A DNA stretch of 64,000 nucleotides, taken from the NCBI GenBank assembly GCA_018873245.2, contig JAEMBT020000004.1, forward strand, positions 5,008,573 through 5,072,572, written 5' to 3'. Position numbers and translations under genes: made by a program. Positions 26,281-36,874 of the stretch are shown one piece after another; positions within the stretch are counted from its first letter, which is position 1; every line of letters starts with the position of its first letter. The notes below the pieces were generated by a model. It was given only the letters and a program-made list of their open reading frames with translations, was not told where the DNA came from and did not search any database. Source of the stretch: Archegozetes longisetosus (lineage: Eukaryota > Arthropoda > Arachnida > Sarcoptiformes > Trhypochthoniidae).

Positions 26281-27016
26281 CTATCGCTTTCCTCAGTCAG
26301 AAACTTTCATCAAACACATAGCAGAGAAAACTAAGGCCACGTTTGACCATTTGTATGGAATATTACGCACTCAATAGAAATCTCTATTTCAATGCCACTC
26401 GTGTGAGACGACCAAATGTTCTATAAATAAGAAGTCCTATGCTTTCTGATTATGAAATTAACAAAAATGAGTATTTGATTACAGCCAGGAATCAAACAGA
26501 TAATTAATTTCTGCTTTATTATTATTAGATATATCTCAGATAGTAATTGTTATTATTGCTACATGTATTCTATTAATGGTTAATCATTTTTATTTCGATA
26601 TTATGCTCATTTTTTTAGCCAATAACATATGAAGCTATGAATTTGACGAAATAAGTTCATCACTACTCCTTAAGACAAATTTTTAAATGCTAATTAAAAA
26701 CTGAATAGAGAAAGCACTAGTTAGAGACTATTTAAATGAGAGTAAGTGCACAAAACTGAATACAAACGTTTCTTTATGCCGTCTTCAGACGTTTCTAATT
26801 TATTTCTAAATAAGTCATGCAAGTATTGATTTTGGGAATAAATATTTAATCAGTTTATACCACAATCCTACGCAAATTCAATATCAAATTTGATTATTTC
26901 GAAAAATTTTACTTATTATTTTTTTATTAAAGATCATTTTATTATTTAAGAAACACATGTTTGAAACCTAGACTTACAATAAAAGTGATAGAAAATTGTT
27001 AAAAATATTAACATTT

Positions 27017-27558
27017 ATGTTTGTAATATTATTTGTTGTGCAAGGAAGAGGCTTTTGGGGGGGAATCTCAGGAGATTTCAAAACAAAGCCAAAAGAAATG
27101 GGAGATGAAGTACATATATTTTCATCACGTCTTCTCACTTATTATTTAGACATCAATTCTTTTTCAGTGCAAAACCCAATATATCAATTAACGAATTAAA
27201 ATTATATAAATTTTCAACATTATATACACTATTCTGAATATTCAGTATCAAAACTGAAGACATTTGGTAGCATTAGATTGAGCTTACCTTTAATTTTGTA
27301 AATTATAGCTATAAAGCAATTAAGTTTGTATTCAATGAATCCCAGGCGACAATGTTTGCACTCACATAGACTTTGATAAGTTCTTTAATAGCGCACAATT
27401 GCAATAAAAGGCTCTTTCACTCTTCAAATGACAGTCAAATCTTATTGCATGGTTTTGATTTGTGTAAAGAATATGCCGACGGATTTTTCAATTGTGTTTC
27501 TCTTGGAAGTCACGCAAAATACAAGATTATAGAGAAGAAAAGAGATAGAATCAAATGA
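27017..27558 (+). pseudogene. Possible broken small secreted Cys-rich gene
   Basis: Tentative. An ATG at 27017 opens a short hydrophobic leader (MFVILFVVQG) followed by a Gly/Trp-rich segment, ending at a possible donor GTACAT near 27111. Further on, from about 27350 a good acceptor (CCCAG) precedes coding-like sequence with C-T-H-I-D-F-D-K-F. The frame then shifts by one to a second stretch containing F-D-L-C-K-E-Y-A-D-G-F-F-N-C and ending at 27558 in a basic tail. The spaced cysteines suggest an extracellular protein. I do not recognise the family. The uncorrected frame break means it is either a pseudogene, a wrong exon model or an assembly error. Confidence 0.3.
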
Positions 27559-28491
27559 AAAAGACTGACTTGAAGAATAGCATTGATGGCAAGCTAGGCT
27601 TCAGCCAAAGAGTGAAATAGAGAGTGTGCTAACGATATGAAAGTTGAGCTCATATATAGCCACGTCATAAAAGTAACCTTCAATCGATCGCTTGTGTTCT
27701 ATACTTTGCCTCTGCATCTCTGTTTCCATTGCTACCATCACCAGAGCCTGAACTCTAGAGAAGACGATATTTTATCGATTTTTCGTTCTAAGCTTATATT
27801 TTCTGTGAATTTCGCTATTTATGAAATGCATTAATTCATTATTTTTTAGATAACTAAAAAATATGTTCGCTCGTGAAAAACAGTCTCTTATTTCATGAAT
27901 AATCATGTCTTTAAGAATAAGATATTATTTTACAAATAATTTTTAGAAAACCCAATTCAACTTTGTATCATCTGATCAACAGATCGATTTAGAAATAAAT
28001 TAGATTTTATGAAATTTTCAACCAATGTTTTTTACATTATATAAAGTTTTTATCTAAAGTATTCAATTTCTTACATGTGTCTCGTCTTTTCTGACCATCT
28101 TGTTCTCTGAGTTATAGCGCTTGTATTTATTGAATTTAAGAATAGAGCACAAGAAAAAACTTTTAGCGGAATCTCTTTAAAGCAACCTATGCTAACATTA
28201 TTGAATTATTAATAAAAAGTTTACTCATATGCTGTACGTATTTGTAAAGTTAAGAAAATAAATATGATAAATGACAAATTCAATAAAGATTATAAGATTT
28301 ATTCATAAAGTTTATCCTAAACTTTGAATAGTAAACTCAGAAATATTCAGTTACAACTACAAAAACTTAAGCGAAACAACAATGAATTATTTGAATGAAT
28401 TGTACGCTTTTCATTGACAGAAAATAGAGAGTTATTTAAGGTTCAATCATGAATGATATTTATCAATAGTCAAATATTTAATTAACTTTCA
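27559..28491. other. Intergenic spacer
   Basis: About 0.9 kb with no coding exon supported. A minor open frame at 27637-27834 has no recognisable features. It includes the 3' flank of MSH5. Confidence 0.5.
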
Positions 28492-31134
28492 TCAGTTTGT
28501 TTGCGATACGTGCTTGAAAAACTGTTCGATTTCGTGGTTGGAATCGGCATCGATTTTCAGTAGTCTAGTCGCCACTTCAATATACTTATTGAATTTTCGC
28601 TCCAATTCTTCACAATTTGACCGACTGATGGGTTCATTATTAGACATCAATTGACAGATTTCTAAACCTCTTTCAATAACAGGAACTGGAATACCAGCTA
28701 AAAAAGCAATATGACTGGCAATGCTTTCGATGACAACTCCAGTCGTCAATTTGTACAAATGAATTAATTGAGTTTCATCTCTCATGAACTGAAAAGTAAG
28801 CCATTCATAGAAATCATTTGAGTCAAAAAAAGAAGTTAACGCATGAAAATGAGTAGAAATGATGAGATGAGGCGTATTGTTCACAATCCAATGTTTGAGT
28901 ATTGCGCCCATTAGTGCGATTCCATCAACAGGTTGAGTTCCTTTGCCAAACTCATCGACCACTACCAAAGAACGTTTAGTGGCATATTTAGTCGCATTGG
29001 CCATTTGGTTTAAGTCCAACATGAATGTTGACAATCGAGTTGAGATCGATTCTGGAGTATGTATTCTAGTGAACATTCGGTCAATTATCGTAATATCAGC
29101 CCTCAGTGCGGGAACAAAGCTTCCAATATGTGCCAGATATACTATAAGACAGACTTGTTTCAAATAAACACTCTTTCCGCAAGCGTTCGGTCCCGAAAGA
29201 ATCTTCACTTTCTTGTATTGACCGCCGCTACGGGTGTCGTTCGGAACGAATGATTGAGACACTAGTTCTAGGAGTGGATGTCTTCCATCTATTATCTCAA
29301 TCACACCATTACTCGTTAAGTTAGGTCTCGAATAGTTGTAATTAGTAGCCGTTTGAGACATGGCTAACAAACAATCCAGTTTTGCGCAACATTTCATAAT
29401 ACAGTCAAACAAATATTTTTTCCCAATTATGAAATCTTGTAATCGATTCAAGATCTGAATGTGTCGGTCGTATATTTCCGATTGAATGTCGCCAAAATGT
29501 TCGTCCAATTGTCTCATACGATAAGTTTTATAATAAGCTCGATCTCCAGCACTGAAAGCAAAATCTAATCCATATTCTTGATAACTATCGGGCGATTGTT
29601 GTTCATCGAGTGGAGCACTTGTCAGAAAACCAATTTGCGGAATATAAACACAATTGCATTCTTGGAATATTTCTTTGAAAGTTATAAGTTCTTGTTCTGC
29701 GATTTCATTTAACAATTCTGGCAAACGATTGAAAGTAGTCTTGGCCTCATCTAATTCTTGATCGATGCCAAAGTTGACTTGAAATCGTTGTGTTTTCATT
29801 GATTCTTCAAAGTCGACCACTTGATTCATGAGATTGATCAATTGGTCCAAATCTTGAGTGAATAGTTTTTTGATCTTATTGAAGATATGTAATGAGGCAT
29901 TTTGTCTCATTATAATGTCCCGAATCATTAAGGCATTTATCAATGTTTTGTACAATGTCTTCAGGTCATTAACAGTGAAGTTCGATGTCTTCAATCTATT
30001 TAATAATGGACTCACATTCTTTATATGTTTCAAATGTTCGTTCAAATTATCTTTTAGAGCAAAATTATTAGTTTCAGTGAAGAATTCAATGACATTCAAG
30101 CGATCTGTAATGATATCGATATCTTGTGTCGGTCGCAGAAACAATTTTCGTAAATAATGGGCTCCTAATTTAGAAACACATGAGTTGAAGATTCCATAAA
30201 GACTTAGACCTTCCTTCTTGTTGATTCCCTGTTTATAGGCAGATGGATGCCATTCTTGGTGAAATATTTGCAGCGATTCATAAGTGTTGCGATCAATTGA
30301 AACCAATTCTTGCAAATAAAAGTAAGAAATGTTTGAAATCTCAATCGTTGAGCAATTATTCTCGAATTGAATTCCAATACGATTCTTATCCAAAAATCTG
30401 AGTAATGCACCTAACGATCGGACGGTATTATTATGTGACAAATCAATTAAAGATGAAATTGATATAAACTTATGTGTTTCATCACTAGAATTGTGAACGT
30501 TCGGCAAATCGAGAGACAGCAGACGAGTCTTCGAGTGTTCATAACCGAACAAATTATGAGGTATAATATGCAGTTCAAATTTATTATCCAAATGCCATAA
30601 AGACTCCGTATTCGAATCACTTTCTGATGTATTGATCACAGTCTTCTCGTCACCACTCGTTTGCGGTGTTTCTGAAGTCTGTTCTGTTTGGGTTGTTGTC
30701 CACACATTTTCTGAATCACTCGTTGTCTCAATTGGAGTCTCACTTGTCTTTGTTATAGTGGAATCATTATGAGTACTATAATTATTAGTACCCAAATGAT
30801 TGTCCGATTGAATAGCAAAGCACTTGAGCAAATCAATAAGATTTTGGTCGCACTTCGAGCTAATTATTACATTACTCGGTTCTAATTGTAAGAGCAATGC
30901 CTTGACCAAGTCAAAATCATTGTTTTCTTCCAAATCTGCCATAATTTTAATCGAATGACTGTTAGTGTCGTAAAGACTTGCACCTAATTTGCCGTTACTT
31001 ATGAATAACGATAGATAAGAATGACTAAATTGGCCAACACTTTCGCCGAGAGTGCCATCACTTGAAGAACAGTCACTTATGCTCTCATTTAACAGATTGA
31101 TATTGAAATTATTGTTATTATTGAAAGAGAACAT
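28492..31134 (-). CDS. MSH5: MutS homologue 5 (meiotic recombination)
   Basis: An intact, intronless 880-residue reading frame. MSH5 pairs with MSH4 to form a sliding clamp on Holliday-junction intermediates and promotes meiotic crossing over. The core connector/lever region matches MSH5 rather than MSH4 (for example VSIDRNTYESLQIF, KEGLSLYGI and HPSAYK). The ATPase is complete: Walker A GPNACGKS at 648-655, Walker B ending D727-E728 (VVVDEFGKGT), then the S-T-H-F-H switch. There is no N-terminal PCNA box or mismatch-binding Phe-x-Glu, as expected for this family. Unusual: a Ser/Thr-rich, low-complexity insertion of about 60 residues (roughly 118-178) in the N-terminal part, and the absence of introns, whereas most other genes in this window have them. 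Confidence 0.95.
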   Translation of the reverse strand: MFSFNNNNNFNINLLNESISDCSSSDGTLGESVGQFSHSYLSLFISNGKLGASLYDTNSHSIKIMADLEENNDFDLVKALLLQLEPSNVIISSKCDQNLIDLLKCFAIQSDNHLGTNNYSTHNDSTITKTSETPIETTSDSENVWTTTQTEQTSETPQTSGDEKTVINTSESDSNTESLWHLDNKFELHIIPHNLFGYEHSKTRLLSLDLPNVHNSSDETHKFISISSLIDLSHNNTVRSLGALLRFLDKNRIGIQFENNCSTIEISNISYFYLQELVSIDRNTYESLQIFHQEWHPSAYKQGINKKEGLSLYGIFNSCVSKLGAHYLRKLFLRPTQDIDIITDRLNVIEFFTETNNFALKDNLNEHLKHIKNVSPLLNRLKTSNFTVNDLKTLYKTLINALMIRDIIMRQNASLHIFNKIKKLFTQDLDQLINLMNQVVDFEESMKTQRFQVNFGIDQELDEAKTTFNRLPELLNEIAEQELITFKEIFQECNCVYIPQIGFLTSAPLDEQQSPDSYQEYGLDFAFSAGDRAYYKTYRMRQLDEHFGDIQSEIYDRHIQILNRLQDFIIGKKYLFDCIMKCCAKLDCLLAMSQTATNYNYSRPNLTSNGVIEIIDGRHPLLELVSQSFVPNDTRSGGQYKKVKILSGPNACGKSVYLKQVCLIVYLAHIGSFVPALRADITIIDRMFTRIHTPESISTRLSTFMLDLNQMANATKYATKRSLVVVDEFGKGTQPVDGIALMGAILKHWIVNNTPHLIISTHFHALTSFFDSNDFYEWLTFQFMRDETQLIHLYKLTTGVVIESIASHIAFLAGIPVPVIERGLEICQLMSNNEPISRSNCEELERKFNKYIEVATRLLKIDADSNHEIEQFFKHVSQTN

Positions 31135-34031
31135 GGTTTAATAAAGAAGACCAACAAACAATAAATTGATGTTTTTGTCAGTTTATTATCTTGTTTAGTA
31201 GCCAATTTGCTTTAGTTCACTCTAATCATTGGCTGCTTGTTTAGATTCATACGAATTACGCAATCATTTATTTGTAATTGCTTACAGTTGTTAGAAATAA
31301 ATAGAATTCAATTTAGTTCATTGTTTAGTACCTCAATAATTGAAAACATGGCAATCACTTTGCTTACGCTAATAACTTCCCAATTAGAATTGGAATGTTG
31401 CTTTATAGTTAATTGACTTAGATGTATTTCTAAATAATTATTAAATAGTTAGGTTGAATGCGCACACAACTTTTTCAGTCATTCACTTATGGGTAAGCAT
31501 ATGAAAAAAGTACTTCATTCAAATTTATTCCAAATAACTCAATAATTCATTTGGAATAGTTAACTAACAAATCAACATCAAATACTTTAATCAATACCTT
31601 TATTAACTCATTTTTTGCGTAATTTAGAATCTAGTTTTCAATCATTTATTTCTAAGCAAGTATTCAACTTTCTGGAGTTCAAACTATTTGGGATAAGTTT
31701 GCTCTCAAATCGTAGTCAATTATCTGAAAGTATTCAACTATCTATAAAAGACAGATTTATTACTATCATAAGGGATGATTTCCATTGTCTTAAATCCCAA
31801 TCAAATGCAAAACTTTGTAATTCGAATGAAGTGAAGCGTACAACTTACAAAACCTAAGTCAGTTTAGTGAAGCACTAAAATTGAACGCAACTCGAGGGCG
31901 AACGTGTGATTACAAAAATGTTTACTTCATTTAAAGCGTGCTATTCACTTAAAATTACGTAAGACTAAGCTCGTTAACGGTGCAAAATTTGATCCCTTCT
32001 AATGAAACTTGAGGAAAGTCTCACAATTTAATGTTCTCTTACATACAAACTATGTAAGCTTAAGACTCAAAAAGAGCTAACGTTTCATTAAGGATATGAA
32101 CAAAATAAATTTGATAATATATGCGGCAAGCTAATTTACTTTAACTAATGGTTCTCAACCATTACCTATTTTTAACTAAAATCTAATCAATTTAGACTCC
32201 GATTCATCTCGCATTTTCTATGAAAATAATCTTTAAACTCTGTCTTCATTTTCAAGTCAACCGATAAATTCATTAATCAATTCTCTTCCACATCGATTCA
32301 ATTACTTCGCATTATGTTCAGTGTTATTATAATGAAAATCAGATATATGTGAAACCCGTGAATCTTTGATATTCTTCTTCTTCTTCTTTTGTATGAATGT
32401 TATAAATTTCAACTACTTGATGATATTGAATAACTAAGCGATAAGTCATATGGATTCTCTTCAAAACTTTTGATGCATTTTATTTCTATACAATATCGAA
32501 AGAATATTTTAGTCTCTTTCTGTAGAAATTACTCAGTCAAAAATCCTATGCATATCGATTTTAATATAGTTGGCTGGCTTCTCTTTAGTTAAATCAATAA
32601 AGCTATGAAAATAATAGCTGTCATTGATCAGATTGATGTTCATTCATGATATTCAATGAGTGAAGACTATTCAACGTTAAGATCAGAGAATATAAGACTT
32701 GATATTTAAGTTGAACTCTAGCTTCATTCTCAAGGTATTTTTAATCTAAAGTACTCGAAATCTTTGAATTCTTTGATGTCTTGGACTTGTTCTAATAATA
32801 GGAGTTTACGGAAGATATCAGATTATAGAGAAATGCTCACAACTTGACCTTACTTCACATAATTGACGAGAAACTTCTAGACATTATGACATCCTACTAG
32901 AAAATAGAATTGAAGCTCAAGGTTAGAAAAGCTTTTCACATCATTACCATAACGGATGAATATCTGCTCGTTCAAGAATGAAAACCTCATTATGGGATGT
33001 TTCACTCAATATAGCACAAAACCTCATCAATGGTATAGATCTACGTGTTTAATGAGTCGAATATATCTTATTTTTGATATTCAGCCAATATTCATTATCA
33101 ATAATGCAATTTTATTCAGAAAATATACAATGAATTTGATTATTTTATCCAAATTATAAGATCATCACATAATCAGTCGCTGCACATCTTAATTATGTAC
33201 TTATTAAAAATTTGAGCGAAAATTTTAAATAAATTTGTCAAAATAGAGATCACAGATGCAAATATAATTTCGTCAGATTACAGTCAAAGTTAATGATTTA
33301 ATCAATGATTTCGCAGCAGAATTTACTTGAGTCCAGTTCGATGCAAAATCAATGTGCGAACAGATATATTGTAATGAGGAGGAAGCTATCAGAATAGTAA
33401 AAAAAGCAATTAATTTTTTTTCAATTCAAGCTTTATGAGTGCAATAAAACGATTGAGTGCAGTTAAATACTTCAATTACACCCATAGAGTGCCGCAAAGA
33501 AGACTTCGCAGATAACGAAGAAGTAGTACAAACAAAGACACTTACTATTTAATAATACGGTTTAGCTAGAAGTAAGAAATGACTGTCAACACACGTATGA
33601 ACCATACATGCTGTCAATTATCTAATCCAGAATTTGCTTTATCTGTCTGTTCCTCATCCTATTATATACAGAAATAACAACACCAACAAAATAGCAATAG
33701 TTATATTAGTCAATGAGATGTGCGTTCGTGCAAAAGCAACTAGTTATATCTTATTTTTTTATTACACACATCTTACAAATTGCTCACAAAAAGCAAACCC
33801 ATAACGAATTAGTATAGCTTACCTTTGCTCCAACTTTCGAAAGATAACGATTTCTTATTTGAAAATCTGAATCCTGAGAGAGTAGATCTTGTGGAGACAC
33901 TGGCTGTGAAGATGAGCCGTATACTAATAGTTTTTCTCTCTCTATGGCTTCGGCAACACTTTATTATAAAAGTAAAATCAAAATCATTTGAAACTATCAA
34001 ATTTTTCTAATTATATCAATGATTTTGATTC
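31135..34031. other. Intergenic region between MSH5 and MFSD1
   Basis: About 2.9 kb with no coding exon supported. The first bases are the promoter side of MSH5 and the last hold the 3' flank of MFSD1. There is a short (TTC)n tract near 32372-32390. Overlapping small open frames on both strands at 33809-34010 have no homology I recognise. Confidence 0.55.
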
Positions 34032-36137
34032 TCACGCAATTTTCTCTGCTCTTTCCTTCCTTTGCTTGACTGACATATTAAGGAATCCACCATTTCTCGA
34101 ATCATTTACGAATAAGACGATAATGCATATGACACATACTGAAATCGAGAAAAACTCTTATTAGATCAAACACCTATTGATAGATTAATGTGAAGTATGA
34201 ATCAAAGTGAACGCACAGCAAATCCAAGCTAAAAAGAAAACTTCCAATACAATATAGCCTTTCAGGTCAACGATAGCACCGGCAGCGAGTACAATACAGC
34301 CTAAACCAAGATTTTGGACTGATTGCATAATGCCATATGCAGTTCCCAATTGATGTTCAGGTATGACCAGAGCAACCATCGGCCATAAAGCGCACGCCAG
34401 TACTGAATATCCGACGCCCATCAAGACCATTGCAAACCAGGGATTAATGAATGAAAAGGCTAGCATCGCGTGACTTCCGAGTGTTATGAAAGTGGCCAAA
34501 ATAACCCATATTATATTGCGACCTGTGAAATCAACCGCAAATCCGAGGAATGGTGAAAGAGCTGCAGAGATCACGTAAATAATACTGTCAACACCATTGG
34601 CCTCGTAGTGAGATATTTGATACTTTCGTTGAAAAAAGGTTCTAAAATATAATGAATTTCTATTAGATAAAAATCAAATCAATTTTTCAATTATACGAAC
34701 CCTCCTAAAGCGGTAAATGGAAATATAGCGACATAATACGTAACACATATAAGACATATCATCCAAAAAGATAAACCAAAATCTTTAACATCAGTAATTC
34801 TGACCACTTCTCCCGTCTGACCAGCAGCCTTATTGAGTATTCGTTCAGCTCTTTTATCATAATAGGCCAAAACAAAAGAACATAATAGAGAAAATATACA
34901 AGTGCTCGAAGCTATGAATAGAGCAATTCCAAGGCATGTGTGACCCTTAAAATAGTTATTTACTGCATCGTAGATAGGAACCATTACGTTGAAGTTGACG
35001 GTACTCCCGACTCGAGCAAAGCTCAGTTGCAATCCGAAGACCATGTTTAACTCTTTATTTTTAAACCAACTGACGGCATATGTATTTTGTGCTACGGCTA
35101 GTGATTCGCCTCCAATACCAAAACTGAGTGGTTAAAAGTTTGAGTCATAATGTTATCTGATTTAGGATTTAATAATCTGATTGAAAGCAAACTCACATAA
35201 ATCTTCCAAAATCCATGACCCAAAAATGATTAATCAAGGCTCCAAGAGCAAAAACTAGTTGTCCGAGCAATATAAAAACGCTGAAAATAATAGCTCCTAA
35301 GCGGATACCAAATATACGGTCAATAAGGAATCCACCAAAAAAGCAAAGGATCACATTAGGCCACGAATACCAAGCATAAAGAGATGAGAAATCACTTGTA
35401 CTAACATTCATGTCGGATGTGATCTCATCTTGAAGGGCTCCCGGACCATCATAGCAAAAATAACTTCCTATCAGTTAAATAATCATATGTTAATAAATCC
35501 AGTCATCATCTGCTCTGAAAATATATTTCAGGCTTCAATAGTAAAACTTGTAACCCAAGTGTTGCAGATCAGGATTGTTTAAAACTTAGTTAGATTTTAG
35601 TGCATTTCAATCCTGATGTATAGATAAAAGGTTTTGAAATCAGTCTCGAATTTTTGTTCAGATTCTAAGGATTTGATGGAAAAATTGAATAAATTTTGAG
35701 ATAATACTAATTATTAATCTATAGATATATCATCAATAATGTAAGTTGAGCAGACTTTGTTCTAGATAAGATATGATTTATTGAATACATATAAAGGTAT
35801 CAAAGAACGGAATAATTGAATATAACCAAAATCTAAAAGATAACAATCTCCTAAAAATTTTTTAGTTAATCAATACTCGGAACTGAAATAAAACTGAATA
35901 ATGAAATGAGTAAAGATAGATAAGAGAAGTTTCAAGAGGAATAGAAGACATACCAAATCCTAGGAAGCACATAAAGATGAGAACAAAATAACGATGCAAT
36001 GGATATGCGGGATGACATAGCGGCGAAGACATGCATCCATTTGACTCCAATACTATCGGATTTAGATCTGAATTAATTGACGTTTCTCTAACTAGAGGCG
36101 AATTTTCATCTTCATTTCTATTGGCGTTGCTTTCCAT
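34032..36137 (-). CDS. MFSD1: Major facilitator superfamily domain protein 1
   Basis: Five exons in transcript order: 35954-36137, 35197-35467, 34701-35123, 34217-34641, 34032-34138. They total 1,410 nt (469 residues) and phases 1, 2, 2, 1 all agree. MFSD1 is a lysosomal 12-helix transporter; in vertebrates it partners with GLMP and exports small peptides. Family hallmarks are clear: LLYAWYSWPN-type helix (here SLYAWYSWPNV), GGFLIDRIFGIR, GIGGESLAVAQNTYAVSWF, TGEVVRITDVKDF, and VPEHQLGTAYGIMQS. The N-terminus has an acidic cytosolic segment resembling a dileucine sorting signal context. The last exon (34032-34138) adds the final helix and a basic tail; without it the frame would stop after an intron read-through at 34185. 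It is head-to-head with the ITM2 gene. Confidence 0.93.
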
Positions 36138-36874
36138 TATTTGATAAAACGATCACTTATTACACTATAAAATATTAACTGCAACCTAGGAAAAATAAAA
36201 CCAAAGTTAAGTAAGTTATTGAAATTGTAATCAAATGACAGTTAGTGTGAGACAGACTTTTCAAATAGTCATTCAAACTGTTACTTCGAAGAAATTACTT
36301 AAAAGTTTATTATTCCGTATTTAATAAGAGACGTTTAGAACTAAACTTCATTTATAACAATAATCTTAATCAAATCATAAGCTGAGTAAACAGAAGTTTG
36401 TCTTACCTCAAACTTAAGCCTAAGATCAATAAACATTAAAGCGACAGATATTTCGTAATATTGTTCATAAATGATAACTGAGAAATATGAACAATTGTTT
36501 GCGAACAACTGTTCAATATTAAGCGAAACAACACTTTATTTATTGAGAAGTGAGTGGATTTAGAAGAGTATAGCAATGAAAACTGTGATGAAAGTTAATG
36601 AAGATTTAAACAATAATTAAGAGAGAAGTAGAAACTAGTAAACTAAGAGTAAAATGTATCGTAATAGACATTCGCCCTCATAAGTGTTGGATGTGATATT
36701 GCACTGTAGGCGTTGTTCGAATAACATATCAATAATATTGATATGTTTCTCTCTTGAGTCTTATCACCAACAGAAATAAATATTAAATTAAATATCGATT
36801 GTCTGTAGTATCAGTGCCATAACTAGTAGAATTGTGATTTATTTATTGAAAGTAATACTAATTGAATTATAATA
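36138..36874. promoter_or_regulatory. Divergent intergenic promoter region, MFSD1 / ITM2
   Basis: 737 bp between two diverging start codons, so it should hold both 5' UTRs and promoters. A near-perfect 21-bp palindrome occurs at 36725-36745. No coding exon is seen. Confidence 0.45.
36725..36745. promoter_or_regulatory. 21-bp palindrome in divergent promoter
   Basis: CATATCAATA and TATTGATATG are exact inverted copies around a single central base. It lies about 130 bp upstream of the ITM2 ATG. A dimeric transcription-factor site is possible but untested; in AT-rich DNA such dyads also arise by chance. Confidence 0.35.

Larger units (their letters stand above)
18204..27016. other. Gene desert
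   Basis: About 8.8 kb with no supportable exon on either strand. The first bases hold the 5' UTR and promoter of the PLA2-like gene. Otherwise I see AT-rich unique sequence, the nested MITE at 24444-24718 and the long AG tract at 26214-26278. Diverged exons of a fast-evolving gene or non-coding RNAs could be missed by eye. Confidence 0.5.

Noticed and set aside
28492..31134. Assignment as MSH4
   Set aside because: The connector and lever sequences follow MSH5 family patterns rather than MSH4.
34185..34216. C-terminus of MFSD1 ending at 34185
   Set aside because: A donor at 34216 links in phase to a further exon (34032-34138) that encodes the family's last helix and basic tail.
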